From Christensenella sp. UBA2853 (GTDB lineage Bacteria > Bacillota > Clostridia > Christensenellales > Aristaeellaceae), in assembly GCA_002350845.1 (NCBI GenBank), contig DEFL01000017.1, positions 2,671 through 31,596 on the forward strand: a stretch of 28,926 bases of DNA. Reading direction: 5' to 3'. Within the stretch, counting starts at the first letter, position 1, and each line of letters begins with the position of its first letter. A program made the translations under genes and the position numbers. The notes below the pieces were generated by a model that worked only from the letters and a program-made list of their open reading frames with translations, was not told the origin of the DNA and made no database searches. Positions 1 to 7,939 of the stretch are shown here, piece after piece.

Positions 1-524
1 TCAGCGGCGGGTTCCTCGGCGGGAACTTCAGTGGGCTGCTCAGCGGCAGGTTCTTCAGCAGATTCCTCAGAGAACCCTACACAGGGAATGGGCTCTTCAG
101 GCAGCGGAAGCGTTGAAAAATATACGTACAGCTGATCGCAGGGAGTCCAGAGATCAGAAGGGTCAAACAACTGGAAGATCATGTTTGCAGTATCCGGAGA
201 AAACTGCTCAGGATACTCCGTCAGAAGTTCGCCTGGCCCAAATACGCATTTCACATTGTACAGATGGTCAGGATGGTTCACGATGTATTCGAGCTGCTGG
301 TTCAATGGAGCATCTTCCGGAAGCTGAGCCCAGAAAATCTCCACATTACTGGATTCGACTGGCTGCGCCTGAACAGAAAGAGCAGTGCCTTCTGCATCAG
401 TCCAGCTCATGATGACATTGAACAATACCCAGTCTTCAGCTGCAGATGCAAAACACGGAAGCATGCAGCTGAAAGTCATCATCATGGCAATAAGCAGGCA
501 GACCAGCCTGTGTTGGTACTTCAT
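1..524 (-). CDS. Secreted Glu/Pro/Ala-rich protein, C-terminus beyond window
   Basis: This gene reads leftward off the window edge; about 174 residues are visible with no stop. The start ATG at 524 follows a strong ribosome site (GGGAGGAG, about 5 nt away). The protein begins MKYQHRLVCLLIAMMM and has a typical signal peptide with a hydrophobic core to about residue 22 and a likely cleavage near CFASA-AED, so it is exported. The middle part (about residues 28-145) is a globular-looking, aromatic-rich segment with no domain I recognise. From about residue 150 it becomes low complexity, with Glu-Glu-Pro-Ala-Ala type repeats continuing to the edge, like a stalk or cell-wall-spanning linker. It lies 47 bp downstream of the secreted serine hydrolase on the same strand and could be co-transcribed with it. 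Function unknown. Confidence 0.75.
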   Translation of the reverse strand, partial: MKYQHRLVCLLIAMMMTFSCMLPCFASAAEDWVLFNVIMSWTDAEGTALSVQAQPVESSNVEIFWAQLPEDAPLNQQLEYIVNHPDHLYNVKCVFGPGELLTEYPEQFSPDTANMIFQLFDPSDLWTPCDQLYVYFSTLPLPEEPIPCVGFSEESAEEPAAEQPTEVPAEEPAA

Positions 525-571
525 GGAAACTCCTCCCTTTATATTATGATAATATAAATCAAAGAATGAGA

Positions 572-1732
572 TTAATCGCCGTATACATCCCATACGGCAG
601 CAAACAGTTTCCGCGAGATTGCACAGATGTGATCATCGATCTTGTTATTGCATCCATTGGTAACCATGGCAAAGACAAGGGAGCTCTGCGGATCAAAGTA
701 CAGATTGGCACAGATGTCTCCGCTCATGCCCTGGTGCCCATAGATCATCCGGTCATCGAGAAGATTGTCCACACGGTTGATGCACAATCCATAGGGGGAA
801 TCAATGGTGACGCAGCCTTTTCCCTTCTGAGAGGACATCATTTCCCTGACCGTTTCTTCCTTCAGCAGACGGACACCGTTGAGTTCACCGCCGTTGAGCA
901 GGAACATGCCGAGCCGGCAAAGGTCCTGACCGTTGACCCAGAGACTGCCTACAGTAATCCGATAATGCTTGTCAGGGTTAACGGATGCATCCCAGTCATC
1001 TTTCAGACTGGCCTTGCGGCCGGTGATCAGACGGGTGCCCCCACGGTTGTAGATATACGTCACGGCTTCCGGATTGCTGACCAGGGTCGCGTGATATCCA
1101 GCATCAATGCCGAGCGGCTGAAAGACGTGTTCAGACATGTAGTCATTGATGTTCTGCTGGGACACTGCTTCAATCAGACTTCCCATGATACCGGCTCCGA
1201 AATTGGAGTAACGGTATACGGTGCCGGGAGCCTCATCATGGAAATTGCCGGTCTGCTTCTTATCTGTTGAGATCAGTTTCCGAAGTGTGTTGCGGACTTT
1301 GGAATATCCACCTCCCACGCTCAGGGATGAAGTGTGGGTCATCAGACTGCGCAGCGTCAGACGGCTTTTCGGATAGTAGGGATTGCGGACGTCATATCCG
1401 AGATACTCGGAGATGTCTGTATCAAGATCAAGCAGGCCCTGCTCAACCAACTGCATAACTCCGATGGCGGAAATCATTTTGGTGACGGATGCAATGCGGA
1501 AATAAGTGTTTTCGTCGACGAGATCTCTTTTGACAAGGTACGAATAACCGTAGTTCCGCTGATACAGGATCTCATTGTTTTTCGCGACAACCAATGTGGC
1601 ACCGACTGTTTTGTATGATTTGAAGATATCTCCAAGTACTGCATCCAGCTCGGGATTGCTGTCAAGAGCAAGGGAAGGGACTGCAGTAAAACAAATAAAA
1701 AAACACAGGATAAGGGCAATGACTCGCCTCAT
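572..1732 (-). CDS. Secreted serine hydrolase, beta-lactamase class C / penicillin-binding-protein-like
   Basis: A 386-residue protein of the class C beta-lactamase/AmpH/esterase superfamily. The start at 1732 is chosen because AAGGAG lies 8-9 nt upstream; a longer reading frame from 1762 would begin inside the -10 box of the promoter. Residues 1-23 (MRRVIALILCFFICFTAVPS) form a signal peptide. The catalytic SxxK is SVTK at residues 82-85, the Tyr-x-Asn motif is YSN at 175-177, and the third motif is a His-Gln-Gly in YGHQGMSG near 331-338. All three family motifs are therefore present and the enzyme should be active outside the membrane. Substrate cannot be told from sequence: D-Ala-containing peptides of the cell wall, or ester substrates, are possible. 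It has its own promoter and is followed by the secreted protein at the window edge. Confidence 0.85.
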   Translation of the reverse strand: MRRVIALILCFFICFTAVPSLALDSNPELDAVLGDIFKSYKTVGATLVVAKNNEILYQRNYGYSYLVKRDLVDENTYFRIASVTKMISAIGVMQLVEQGLLDLDTDISEYLGYDVRNPYYPKSRLTLRSLMTHTSSLSVGGGYSKVRNTLRKLISTDKKQTGNFHDEAPGTVYRYSNFGAGIMGSLIEAVSQQNINDYMSEHVFQPLGIDAGYHATLVSNPEAVTYIYNRGGTRLITGRKASLKDDWDASVNPDKHYRITVGSLWVNGQDLCRLGMFLLNGGELNGVRLLKEETVREMMSSQKGKGCVTIDSPYGLCINRVDNLLDDRMIYGHQGMSGDICANLYFDPQSSLVFAMVTNGCNNKIDDHICAISRKLFAAVWDVYGD

Positions 1733-1760
1733 GATATCAACTCCTTGGAAGAATACCAAC

Positions 1761-1789
1761 ATTTTATCATGTCCTTATCCTTGTCACAA
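1761..1789 (-). promoter_or_regulatory. Sigma-A-type promoter of the secreted serine hydrolase gene
   Basis: Read on the minus strand, TTGTGA (1784-1789), 17 bp, then TAAAAT (1761-1766) preceded by TG one base upstream (extended -10). The predicted transcript would start about 22 nt before the ATG at 1732, leaving room for the ribosome site. Confidence 0.6.
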
Positions 1790-1836
1790 GAAGAAAAATA
1801 TCAGATCGGACAGATAAGCAATGTGTGCAGGAAATG

Positions 1837-1858
1837 AAAAAACCCTGCAGATGCAGGG
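1837..1858 (-). terminator. Intrinsic terminator of the small XRE gene
   Basis: On the minus strand, a 7-bp stem CCCTGCA/TGCAGGG with a 2-nt spacer between the arms (so the loop must open further) is followed by a run of six Ts. It lies 10 bp past the stop codon of the XRE gene and upstream of the next promoter. Confidence 0.75.
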
Positions 1859-1868
1859 AAAACACCTA

Positions 1869-2108
1869 TTACTTGTCTTCAGGCGGGACAAAGGAAATCT
1901 GAAGCCGCATACCAAGCCCTTCAGCGATGCGCTCAAGCGTGCGGATCGACGGATTGGCATTGCTCTGTTCCAGACGGCTGATATCAGACTGTGCAATACC
2001 GGTTTTCGCGGAAAGATCTTTTTGCGTAAGATGGCATTTCCTTCTGGCCTCAGCGACGATCTGTCCGAGACGATCGGGAACATTGTTCTGAGCAGGTTCA
2101 CTGGTCAT
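1869..2108 (-). CDS. Small XRE-family helix-turn-helix DNA-binding protein
   Basis: A 79-residue protein that is essentially one HTH_3/Cro-C1 domain. The start at 2108 is supported by AGGAGG seven bases upstream; the frame is open further but lacks another ribosome site. After a short polar N-tail (MTSEPAQNN), the HTH covers about residues 13-70: LTQKDLSAKTGIAQSDISRL contains the two helices of the motif, followed by NPSIRTLERIAEGLG, a typical fourth and fifth helix. The C-terminal tail MRLQISFVPP resembles HigA-like antitoxins, but no toxin-like gene lies next to it: the gene is alone between its own promoter and terminator. It is likely a transcriptional regulator, possibly autoregulatory; target unknown. 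Confidence 0.85.
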   Translation of the reverse strand: MTSEPAQNNVPDRLGQIVAEARRKCHLTQKDLSAKTGIAQSDISRLEQSNANPSIRTLERIAEGLGMRLQISFVPPEDK

Positions 2109-2230
2109 GGCTATACCTCCTAATAACCTCTTCGGGACGGATGAATGCGTGTGGATTGTCAGATAAAAAATGAATAAAAACCGTATCATTACATAAATTG
2201 ATATATTCATCTTAAAACAAAAACATAATT

Positions 2231-2259
2231 AGTCTACTCTAAGAGTCATGTTTTGTCAA
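2231..2259 (-). promoter_or_regulatory. Promoter of the small XRE gene
   Basis: On the minus strand, TTGACA (2254-2259), 17 bp, TAGACT (2231-2236). The predicted leader is long, about 115-120 nt, and AT-rich. Confidence 0.5.
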
Positions 2260-2578
2260 ACAGAAATTGCATAAAATTACCGCTAAAATGTCTTTTTATG
2301 AATCATAAAACAAAATGTTCATAAAAACGTTTCAATTCCTGGATCAGCAGAAATATGAGAAATAAAGCACGTTGTAAAAAAACAACACAAACATTGCAAA
2401 TTTGTTTACACCATGACAACAAACGCAAACAATTGCATAAATATGCATAAATACTTCAAAAACATGCAACAATAAAGGATAAAACGAATATCCGATGGAT
2501 GTCCGTGCATCACGGTTATGGCCAGTCCCATGACAGGCTGGCGCCGATGAAAAGCAGAAGGGAAGAGCACATTTTTGC
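2260..2578. other. Gene-free AT-rich intergenic region
   Basis: No gene with a credible ribosome site is seen here on either strand. The stretch is rich in A-tracts and TTTG/CAAA steps, with a short tandem near-repeat TGCATAAATATGCATAAATA around 2435-2455. It lies between the 3' end of the PepV gene and the promoter of the XRE gene. The A-tracts suggest bent or easily melted DNA, but nothing identifies a replication or integration site. Confidence 0.4.
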
Positions 2579-2609
2579 AAAAAAAGAATGCGGCAGCTTT
2601 GCTGCCGCA
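2579..2609 (-). terminator. Intrinsic terminator of the PepV gene
   Basis: On the minus strand, a 9-bp perfect stem TGCGGCAGC/GCTGCCGCA with a 3-nt loop (2589-2609) is followed after 3 nt by a T run (2579-2585). It begins 18 bp after the PepV stop codon. Confidence 0.85.
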
Positions 2610-2627
2610 CAGAGAACAGATGGAGTG

Positions 2628-4007
2628 TTATTCCGCACACAGACGCAGAAGTGCGTTGGCATAGATCTTGGCGGAAAGGATCATTTTATTCAGGTCGACG
2701 AATTCATTCGCCTGATGGGCGAGGTCTTCGTCATCGGGGAAACCTGCGCCAAAAGCAACGCCCTGCTTGAGTACTTTGGCATAGGTGCCGCCGCCGGTGG
2801 ATTCAGGTTCACCTGTCAGCCCGCTTTCTTCGGTATAGGCGGCGAGCAGGGAAGTCACCAGTTCGCTGTCCGCGGGGACATGATGCGGGGCCGTCAGTTT
2901 CACAGAATCAATGGTGAATTCCGGAATATGAGCGATCAGCGTGTCACGGAGATGCTCAAGATCTGCTTTGACGGGGCAGCGGTTGTCAAAGGTGCAGTGA
3001 ATTTCATCGCCAACGAGGTGGAGGATGCCCATGTTGCAGGTCAGGGGACCGGAGATCTCATCTCTGCAGGCAATGCCCAGAGAGGCGCCATCGTGCTCGC
3101 CGCCGTACACATCGGCCAGTGTGCGGATGGGGCCCTGGACACCCAGTTCACGAAGAATCAGGAGCATCATGCCGATGGCATTGCGGCAGCCTTCCGGATA
3201 GGCAGAGTGGCCCGGAATGCCTGTTGCCGTGATGCGGACACCGGATTCGGTGACCTGTGCTTCATAGGGAAGACCGGTTTTTTCAGCATAGGCACGGACT
3301 TTGGCCGCGATCTCTTCGCCGCCCTCCACAACAGCTGTGGATTCGCCGGGAATGACATTCGTTCTTTCACCGGTCATGAGCTCTTTGACCTGCAGGCCTT
3401 CAGAAGATACTTTTGCATGCGCTCTGACGGCGAGCATGCCTTTTTCCGTGTTGATGAGGGGGAAGGTTGCATCCGGGGAGAACCCAACCTCGGGCATCTG
3501 GGTATGGGCGGTGTAGTAGGCCATATCATCCCAGCCGCTCTCCTCATCACAGCCCAGCACCAGGCGGACAGAACGGCGCAGCGGGATGCCTGCTTCACGA
3601 ATGGCTTTCATGGCAAACAGGGAGCAGAGCGCCGGTCCTTTATCATCACCGGTGCCGCGGGCATAGATCCGGTCTCCGATCCGTGTGGGGACAAACGGAT
3701 CCGTTTTCCAGCCGTCTCCGGCAGGAACTACATCCAGATGGGCAAGGACGGCAATCGCTTCATCGGAGGAACCCTTCAGCGTGACATCGCCGGCATAACC
3801 GTCAAAATTCCGGGTATCAAATCCCATGTCGGCTGCGTCCTTCATGGCCATATCCAGCATGCGGCGCACTTCAGGACCGAACGGGGCCCCGTCCTGCGGG
3901 TCGGCTTTCAGGGAGGGAACACTCAGCCAGCGGGACAGCATCCCGGCATAGTCTTCCTTCCACGAATCCAGAAGGGCGTTGACTTTTTCATTCTGTGGTC
4001 TGCTCAT
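2628..4007 (-). CDS. pepV: M20-family dipeptidase, PepV/Sapep type
   Basis: A 459-residue cytoplasmic zinc dipeptidase, close to the usual 460-470 residues for PepV. It cleaves dipeptides with an unsubstituted N-terminus in the last step of peptide use. Metal-site motifs are in order: LAHLDVVPAGDGW with His90 and Asp92, RGTGDDKGP with the bridging Asp near 121, and GCDEESGWDD with the catalytic/metal Glu pair at 155-156. The lid domain sits between about residues 180 and 350 (GVRITATGIPGHSAYPEG carries the conserved His), and the last metal His is in the C-terminal third (FGAGFPDDEDLAHQANEFV). No signal peptide. The ribosome site AAAGAGG is 7 nt before the ATG. It follows the small unknown gene by 38 bp and both probably share the promoter at 4379-4407. 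Confidence 0.93.
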   Translation of the reverse strand: MSRPQNEKVNALLDSWKEDYAGMLSRWLSVPSLKADPQDGAPFGPEVRRMLDMAMKDAADMGFDTRNFDGYAGDVTLKGSSDEAIAVLAHLDVVPAGDGWKTDPFVPTRIGDRIYARGTGDDKGPALCSLFAMKAIREAGIPLRRSVRLVLGCDEESGWDDMAYYTAHTQMPEVGFSPDATFPLINTEKGMLAVRAHAKVSSEGLQVKELMTGERTNVIPGESTAVVEGGEEIAAKVRAYAEKTGLPYEAQVTESGVRITATGIPGHSAYPEGCRNAIGMMLLILRELGVQGPIRTLADVYGGEHDGASLGIACRDEISGPLTCNMGILHLVGDEIHCTFDNRCPVKADLEHLRDTLIAHIPEFTIDSVKLTAPHHVPADSELVTSLLAAYTEESGLTGEPESTGGGTYAKVLKQGVAFGAGFPDDEDLAHQANEFVDLNKMILSAKIYANALLRLCAE

Positions 4008-4045
4008 ATCAAAACCTCTTTCTTATAGATTCAAAATCTGTCATT

Positions 4046-4336
4046 TCAGGCGTTTCTCGGGTCATTGGAATGCCGCTTGGGAGCATCGGGGTCAATATAT
4101 TCAATCTCCAGACGATCAAACGGGACGCTTTCGAGAAATGCATCCGGAAGAAAACGCGTCTGCCCAAACTCATCCCATTCTCTCTGGTTCTTTTCCAGCC
4201 AGAGCGGGCGGGCAATATCCAGTTTGTGGAGCGCATTTTCAAGTGCATCCTGAGGATCCTTTCGCGTGCAGGGTTCGACAATCTGTTTGTCGATGCGGTG
4301 ATGTTTGATCGTTCGGACCCAGAGTGCAGTGGCCAT
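4046..4336 (-). CDS. Conserved-looking hypothetical protein, 96 residues
   Basis: I do not recognise the family. The ATG at 4336 has GGAGGAG nine bases upstream, and a promoter with 17-bp spacing lies further up, so this is very likely a real gene; a TTG codon at 4354 lies within the ribosome-site region and is a poor start. The protein is soluble, charged and has no signal peptide or membrane segment. It opens with MATALWVRTIKHHRIDKQIV and contains many Trp, Arg and Asp/Glu residues, ending in DPDAPKRHSNDPRNA. It resembles small hypothetical proteins that take part in no named pathway. It is the first gene of a two-gene operon with pepV. Confidence 0.8.
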   Translation of the reverse strand: MATALWVRTIKHHRIDKQIVEPCTRKDPQDALENALHKLDIARPLWLEKNQREWDEFGQTRFLPDAFLESVPFDRLEIEYIDPDAPKRHSNDPRNA

Positions 4337-4378
4337 GCTGATCAGCTCCTCCAAAGGCAGTCATTGGTTGTGCTGTTC

Positions 4379-4407
4379 ATTATGGCATGAACCGGACGGA
4401 GATGCAA
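4379..4407 (-). promoter_or_regulatory. Promoter of the small-protein/pepV operon
   Basis: On the minus strand, TTGCAT (4402-4407), 17 bp, CATAAT (4379-4384). It points to the gene starting at 4336 and lies back to back with the cellobiose phosphorylase promoter. Confidence 0.6.
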
Positions 4408-4439
4408 GTGCGGGATTTGAGCCGGAACAAAAAGGACTA

Positions 4440-4468
4440 TTTCATCAGGACACGGGTTGTGATATACT
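4440..4468 (+). promoter_or_regulatory. Promoter of the GH94 gene
   Basis: TTTCAT (4440-4445), 17 bp, TATACT (4463-4468) with an extended -10 TG one base upstream. The predicted start is about 35 nt before the GH94 ATG. Confidence 0.55.
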
Positions 4469-4510
4469 GTCTGAAAGGAAAAATCCATTCTGTTTTGGAG
4501 GCAATAGAAC

Positions 4511-6955
4511 ATGAAGTATGGCCGCTTTGATGATGCCGCTCGCGAGTATGTGATTGACACTCCGCGTACGCCGTATCCGTGGATCAATTATCTTGGTTGC
4601 GAAAAGTTTTTTGGCCTGATCAGCAATACGGCAGGCGGCTACTGTTTTTACAGGGATGCCCGCCTGCGCCGCATTACCCGTTACCGCTACAACAATATGC
4701 CCGTGGATAACGGCGGCAGATATTTCTACATCAAGGACGGGGATACCGTGTGGAACCCCGGCTGGAAACCGGTGAAAACCGAACTGGACAGCTACAGCTG
4801 CCGTCACGGCATGGGATACACGGTGATCCGGGGTGAAAAGAACGGCGTAGCCTGTGAAGTACGCTTCTTTGTGCCTCTCGGAGAAAACGCTGAAGTGCAT
4901 CAGGTGACACTGAGCAACGAAGGAAAAGCAGACAAAGACCTGATTCTCAACAGCTTTGTCGAATTCTGTCTGTGGAATGCTCAGGATGACATGCTGAATT
5001 TCCAGAGAAACTTCTCAACCGGCGAAGTCGAAGTGGAAGATGGCGTGATTTACCACAAGACGGAATACCGTGAACGCCGCAATCACTATGCATTCTATGG
5101 AGTCAATGTGCCCGTGGACGGCTTTGATACCGACATGGAGACATTCCTCGGACTGTACAACGGCTTTGATGCTCCACAGAGTGTGCTGACCGGAAAGATG
5201 GGCAATTCTGTGGCTTCCGGCTGGCAGCCGATGGCTTCCCATCAGATTTGTGTGCATCTCGCTCCCGGCGAAAAGAAGACCTTCAATTTTGTCCTGGGAT
5301 ACTGCGAACTGCCCCAGGAAGAAAAGTTCGTCGCACCGGGCGTCATCAACAAAAAGCCTGCGAAGGAAATCCTTGCCCGCCTGCACACCGATGAACAGAT
5401 CGAGGAAGCGTTCCAGAAACTGCATGCACACTGGGATGCCCTGTTCGGACAGTATGAGCTGGAGACGAAGGATGAAAAACTCTCCCGCATGGTCAATATC
5501 TGGAATCCTTATCAGTGCATGGTCACCTTCAACATGAGCCGGTCCACCTCCATGTTTGAGAGCGGCATCGGCCGCGGCATGGGCTTCAGAGATTCTTCCC
5601 AGGATCTTCTGGGATTTGTCCATCAGATCCCGGAAAGAGCCAGGGAGCGGATTCTGGATATTGCCGCAACACAGTTCCGTGACGGCGGGTGCTATCACCA
5701 GTATCAGCCGCTGACCAAGAAGGGCAACAATGAAATCGGCGGCGGCTTTGGGGATGACCCGCTCTGGCTGATTGCCGGCACAGCTGCCTACATTAAGGAG
5801 ACCGGGGATTTCGGCATTCTTCAGGAACCCACTCCGTATGACTGCAATCCCGAGGACTGCGGCACACTGCTTGAACATCTGGAAGTCTCCTTCGGCCATG
5901 TACAGAACAACCGTGGACCGCACGGGCTTCCGCTGATCGGTCGCGCAGACTGGAATGACTGCCTGAACCTGAACTGCTATTCTGAAACGCCGGATGAGAG
6001 CTTCCAGACCTACAGCAATCCCAACGGTCCGGATGAGCGGGTGGCTGAGTCCGTCCTGATTGCCGGCATGTTTGTTGCCATCGGTCCTGAACTGGTGGCG
6101 ATTGAGCGCTGCCTGGGCAGAAATGAACAGGCGGATGCACAGCAGAAGGCCATTGATGCGATGCGCGAGGCCGTGCTCAAGGATGGATGGGACGGCGAGT
6201 GGTTTGTCCGTGCCTACGATGCCATGGGCAACAAGGTCGGCAGCCATGAGAACAAGGAAGGCAAGATCTTTATTGAGTCCCAGGGCTACTGCGTCATGGC
6301 CGGCATCGGTGTGGAAGACGGCAAAGCAGAAAAGGCGCTGGAAAGCGTCGGACGCTATCTTGAAACAGAACATGGCATCATGCTTCTGCAGCCGGCCTAC
6401 ACCGAGTATCACAAGGAACTCGGCGAAGTCAGCAGCTATCCCATGGGATACAAGGAGAACGCAGCCGTGTTCTGCCACAATAACCCGTGGATTATCGCGG
6501 CTGAGACGGTTCTCGGCCACGGCGACCGTGCATTCTCTCTCTACAGCAGGATTGCTCCGGCCTACCGCGAGGAGATTTCCGACCTGCACAAGATGGAGCC
6601 CTATGTATACAGTCAGATGATCGCAGGCCGGGATGCCAAGAACTTCGGACAGGCGAAAAACAGCTGGCTGACCGGAACCGCGGCGTGGAACTTCCATGTA
6701 ATTTCCCAGTGGATCCTCGGCGTGAAGCCGGATTGGGAAGGCCTGAAGATTGATCCGTGCATTCCGCATACCTGGGACGGCTACAAAGTCAGCCGCTCCT
6801 TCCGCGGAGCCCGCTATGAGATTGAAATCTGCAATCCCAATCATGTGTGCAGAGGCGTTGCAAAGGTGACGCTCGACGGCAAAGAAATCGAAGGCAACAT
6901 TCTGCCGGTCCTGCCTGCCGGCACGACGGCAAAGGTCCAGGTTGTACTGGGATAA
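4511..6955 (+). CDS. Cellobiose phosphorylase, glycoside hydrolase family 94
   Basis: An 814-residue cytoplasmic enzyme, matching the usual length of about 810 for cellobiose phosphorylase. It splits cellobiose with phosphate into glucose 1-phosphate and glucose, saving ATP for anaerobic cellulose degraders. The N-terminal beta-sandwich (about 1-280; MKYGRFDDAAREYVIDTPRT is a family signature) precedes the helical and (alpha/alpha)6 catalytic part. The key motif GRADWNDCLNLN at about 477-488 holds the catalytic Asp region (Asp480/Asp483). Further family signatures are GRGMGFRDSSQDLLGFVH, GGGFGDDPLWLI, GYKENAAVFCHNNPW and the C-terminal DGYKVSRSFRGARYEIEI. The ATG has GGAGG nine bases upstream. 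It is transcribed alone; no transporter lies beside it, so cellobiose uptake must be encoded elsewhere. Related GH94 enzymes act on chitobiose or longer cellodextrins, but the length and motifs favour cellobiose. Confidence 0.93.
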   Translation: MKYGRFDDAAREYVIDTPRTPYPWINYLGCEKFFGLISNTAGGYCFYRDARLRRITRYRYNNMPVDNGGRYFYIKDGDTVWNPGWKPVKTELDSYSCRHGMGYTVIRGEKNGVACEVRFFVPLGENAEVHQVTLSNEGKADKDLILNSFVEFCLWNAQDDMLNFQRNFSTGEVEVEDGVIYHKTEYRERRNHYAFYGVNVPVDGFDTDMETFLGLYNGFDAPQSVLTGKMGNSVASGWQPMASHQICVHLAPGEKKTFNFVLGYCELPQEEKFVAPGVINKKPAKEILARLHTDEQIEEAFQKLHAHWDALFGQYELETKDEKLSRMVNIWNPYQCMVTFNMSRSTSMFESGIGRGMGFRDSSQDLLGFVHQIPERARERILDIAATQFRDGGCYHQYQPLTKKGNNEIGGGFGDDPLWLIAGTAAYIKETGDFGILQEPTPYDCNPEDCGTLLEHLEVSFGHVQNNRGPHGLPLIGRADWNDCLNLNCYSETPDESFQTYSNPNGPDERVAESVLIAGMFVAIGPELVAIERCLGRNEQADAQQKAIDAMREAVLKDGWDGEWFVRAYDAMGNKVGSHENKEGKIFIESQGYCVMAGIGVEDGKAEKALESVGRYLETEHGIMLLQPAYTEYHKELGEVSSYPMGYKENAAVFCHNNPWIIAAETVLGHGDRAFSLYSRIAPAYREEISDLHKMEPYVYSQMIAGRDAKNFGQAKNSWLTGTAAWNFHVISQWILGVKPDWEGLKIDPCIPHTWDGYKVSRSFRGARYEIEICNPNHVCRGVAKVTLDGKEIEGNILPVLPAGTTAKVQVVLG

Positions 6956-7051
6956 CCCGTCAGTGCAACCGGCCGCTTCCAAGTACCTGAAAAAAACATT
7001 GAAAACAGCCGTGAAAAACGTGGCAGACAGCAGCTTAAAATGATACAATCG

Positions 7052-7080
7052 ATGCACTCTCATTTTGGGAGTGCATTTTT
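7052..7080 (+). terminator. Probable terminator of the GH94 gene
   Basis: An 8-bp stem ATGCACTC/GAGTGCAT (7052-7059 and 7069-7076) with a 9-nt loop leads into TTTT. A possible extended -10 (TGATACAAT, 7041-7049) sits just upstream, so the hairpin could instead overlap the start of the next transcript. Confidence 0.6.
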
Positions 7081-7114
7081 GCTGCGTATTTCTGTTCTTC
7101 GGGAGGGTGAGCCG

Positions 7115-7912
7115 ATGAAGATCTTTATCAGTGCTGATATTGAAGGAACTGCATTTACGACCTACTGGGATGAAACAGAGCTCAAAGAGGGCGTGTATGC
7201 CCGCGCCGCACTGGAAATGACCCGTGAGGTCCGTGCTGCAGTCGGCGGAGCGGTTGCTGCCGGTGCTGATGAAATCGTGGTCAATGATGCCCATGATTTT
7301 GGCATCAATATTGATCCCAACGAAATGCCCGAGTGCGTGGAACTGATCCGCGGCTGGAGCGGAAGTCCGCTGTCCATGGTGGAGGGGATCGATGAATCCT
7401 TCGATGCAGCGATGTTTGTCGGCTGGCATGCGGCCGCGGGACGCTACGGCAATCCGCTTTCCCATACCATGTCCACAAAGACGACGAAAGTGACGCTGAA
7501 CGGTCTTCCGTGCTCGGAATTCCTGCTGTACTCCTGGGCCTGCGCCATGAAAGGCGTGCCGACCGTGTTTCTCGCCGGCGACCAGGCACTGATTGATGAC
7601 AGCGCTGCCCTCCATCCGCTGCTGAAAACGGTGGCGGTGAAGAGCGGCTGGGGCGGCTCTACGCGTTGTCTTTCTCCGCTGAAGGCCCAGCGGTTGATCC
7701 GGGAAGAGAGCGAAGCTGCGCTCAGGCAGGATCTCAGCAAAGGCTGCATTCAGCTTCCCGAGCATTTTGAGCTGCGCATGACCTACAAAGAGCAGAAGAA
7801 TGCTGTGAAGTTCTCGTATTTCCCGGGGTGCAGACTGCTTGAGGACAATACGGTTGGATTTGATACAGACGATTATATGGCGCTGCTGACAGTTGCGGAA
7901 TTCTGTCTGTAA
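7115..7912 (+). CDS. dppA: D-aminopeptidase, DppA-like peptidase family M55
   Basis: A 265-residue zinc D-aminopeptidase of family M55; DppA of Bacillus has 274 residues and releases D-amino acids from peptides such as D-Ala-D-Ala. The start at 7115 has GGGAGG eight bases upstream; the frame is open to 7040 but that part contains the upstream hairpin. The metal-binding residues line up with the family in place and spacing: Asp8 and Glu10 in FISADIEGT, His60 in VVNDAHDF, His105 in MFVGWHAAAG and Glu135 in NGLPCSEFLL. No signal peptide, so it works in the cytoplasm. It is followed after 27 bp by an acyl-CoA transferase, and the two are probably one operon. Confidence 0.9.
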   Translation: MKIFISADIEGTAFTTYWDETELKEGVYARAALEMTREVRAAVGGAVAAGADEIVVNDAHDFGINIDPNEMPECVELIRGWSGSPLSMVEGIDESFDAAMFVGWHAAAGRYGNPLSHTMSTKTTKVTLNGLPCSEFLLYSWACAMKGVPTVFLAGDQALIDDSAALHPLLKTVAVKSGWGGSTRCLSPLKAQRLIREESEAALRQDLSKGCIQLPEHFELRMTYKEQKNAVKFSYFPGCRLLEDNTVGFDTDDYMALLTVAEFCL

Positions 7913-7939
7913 CCATGATAAACCGAAAGGTGGTAGAAC

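Noticed and set aside
2326..2342. AAAAACGTTTCAAT resembling a catabolite-responsive (cre) or LacI site
   Set aside because: At least three mismatches to the cre consensus, no symmetry beyond the centre, and no promoter next to it.
2344..2640. A 98-codon minus-strand frame with Cys/Phe-rich product
   Set aside because: It spans the PepV terminator hairpin, has no ribosome site and its hydrophobic composition comes from AT-rich DNA.
5015..7765. A 916-codon open frame antisense to GH94 and dppA
   Set aside because: It runs antisense over two well-supported genes, has no ribosome site or recognisable domain, and its composition mirrors the codon bias of the sense genes. Similar antisense frames at 2499-4028, 7955-9799, 10962-12467 and 12936-13718 are rejected for the same reason.
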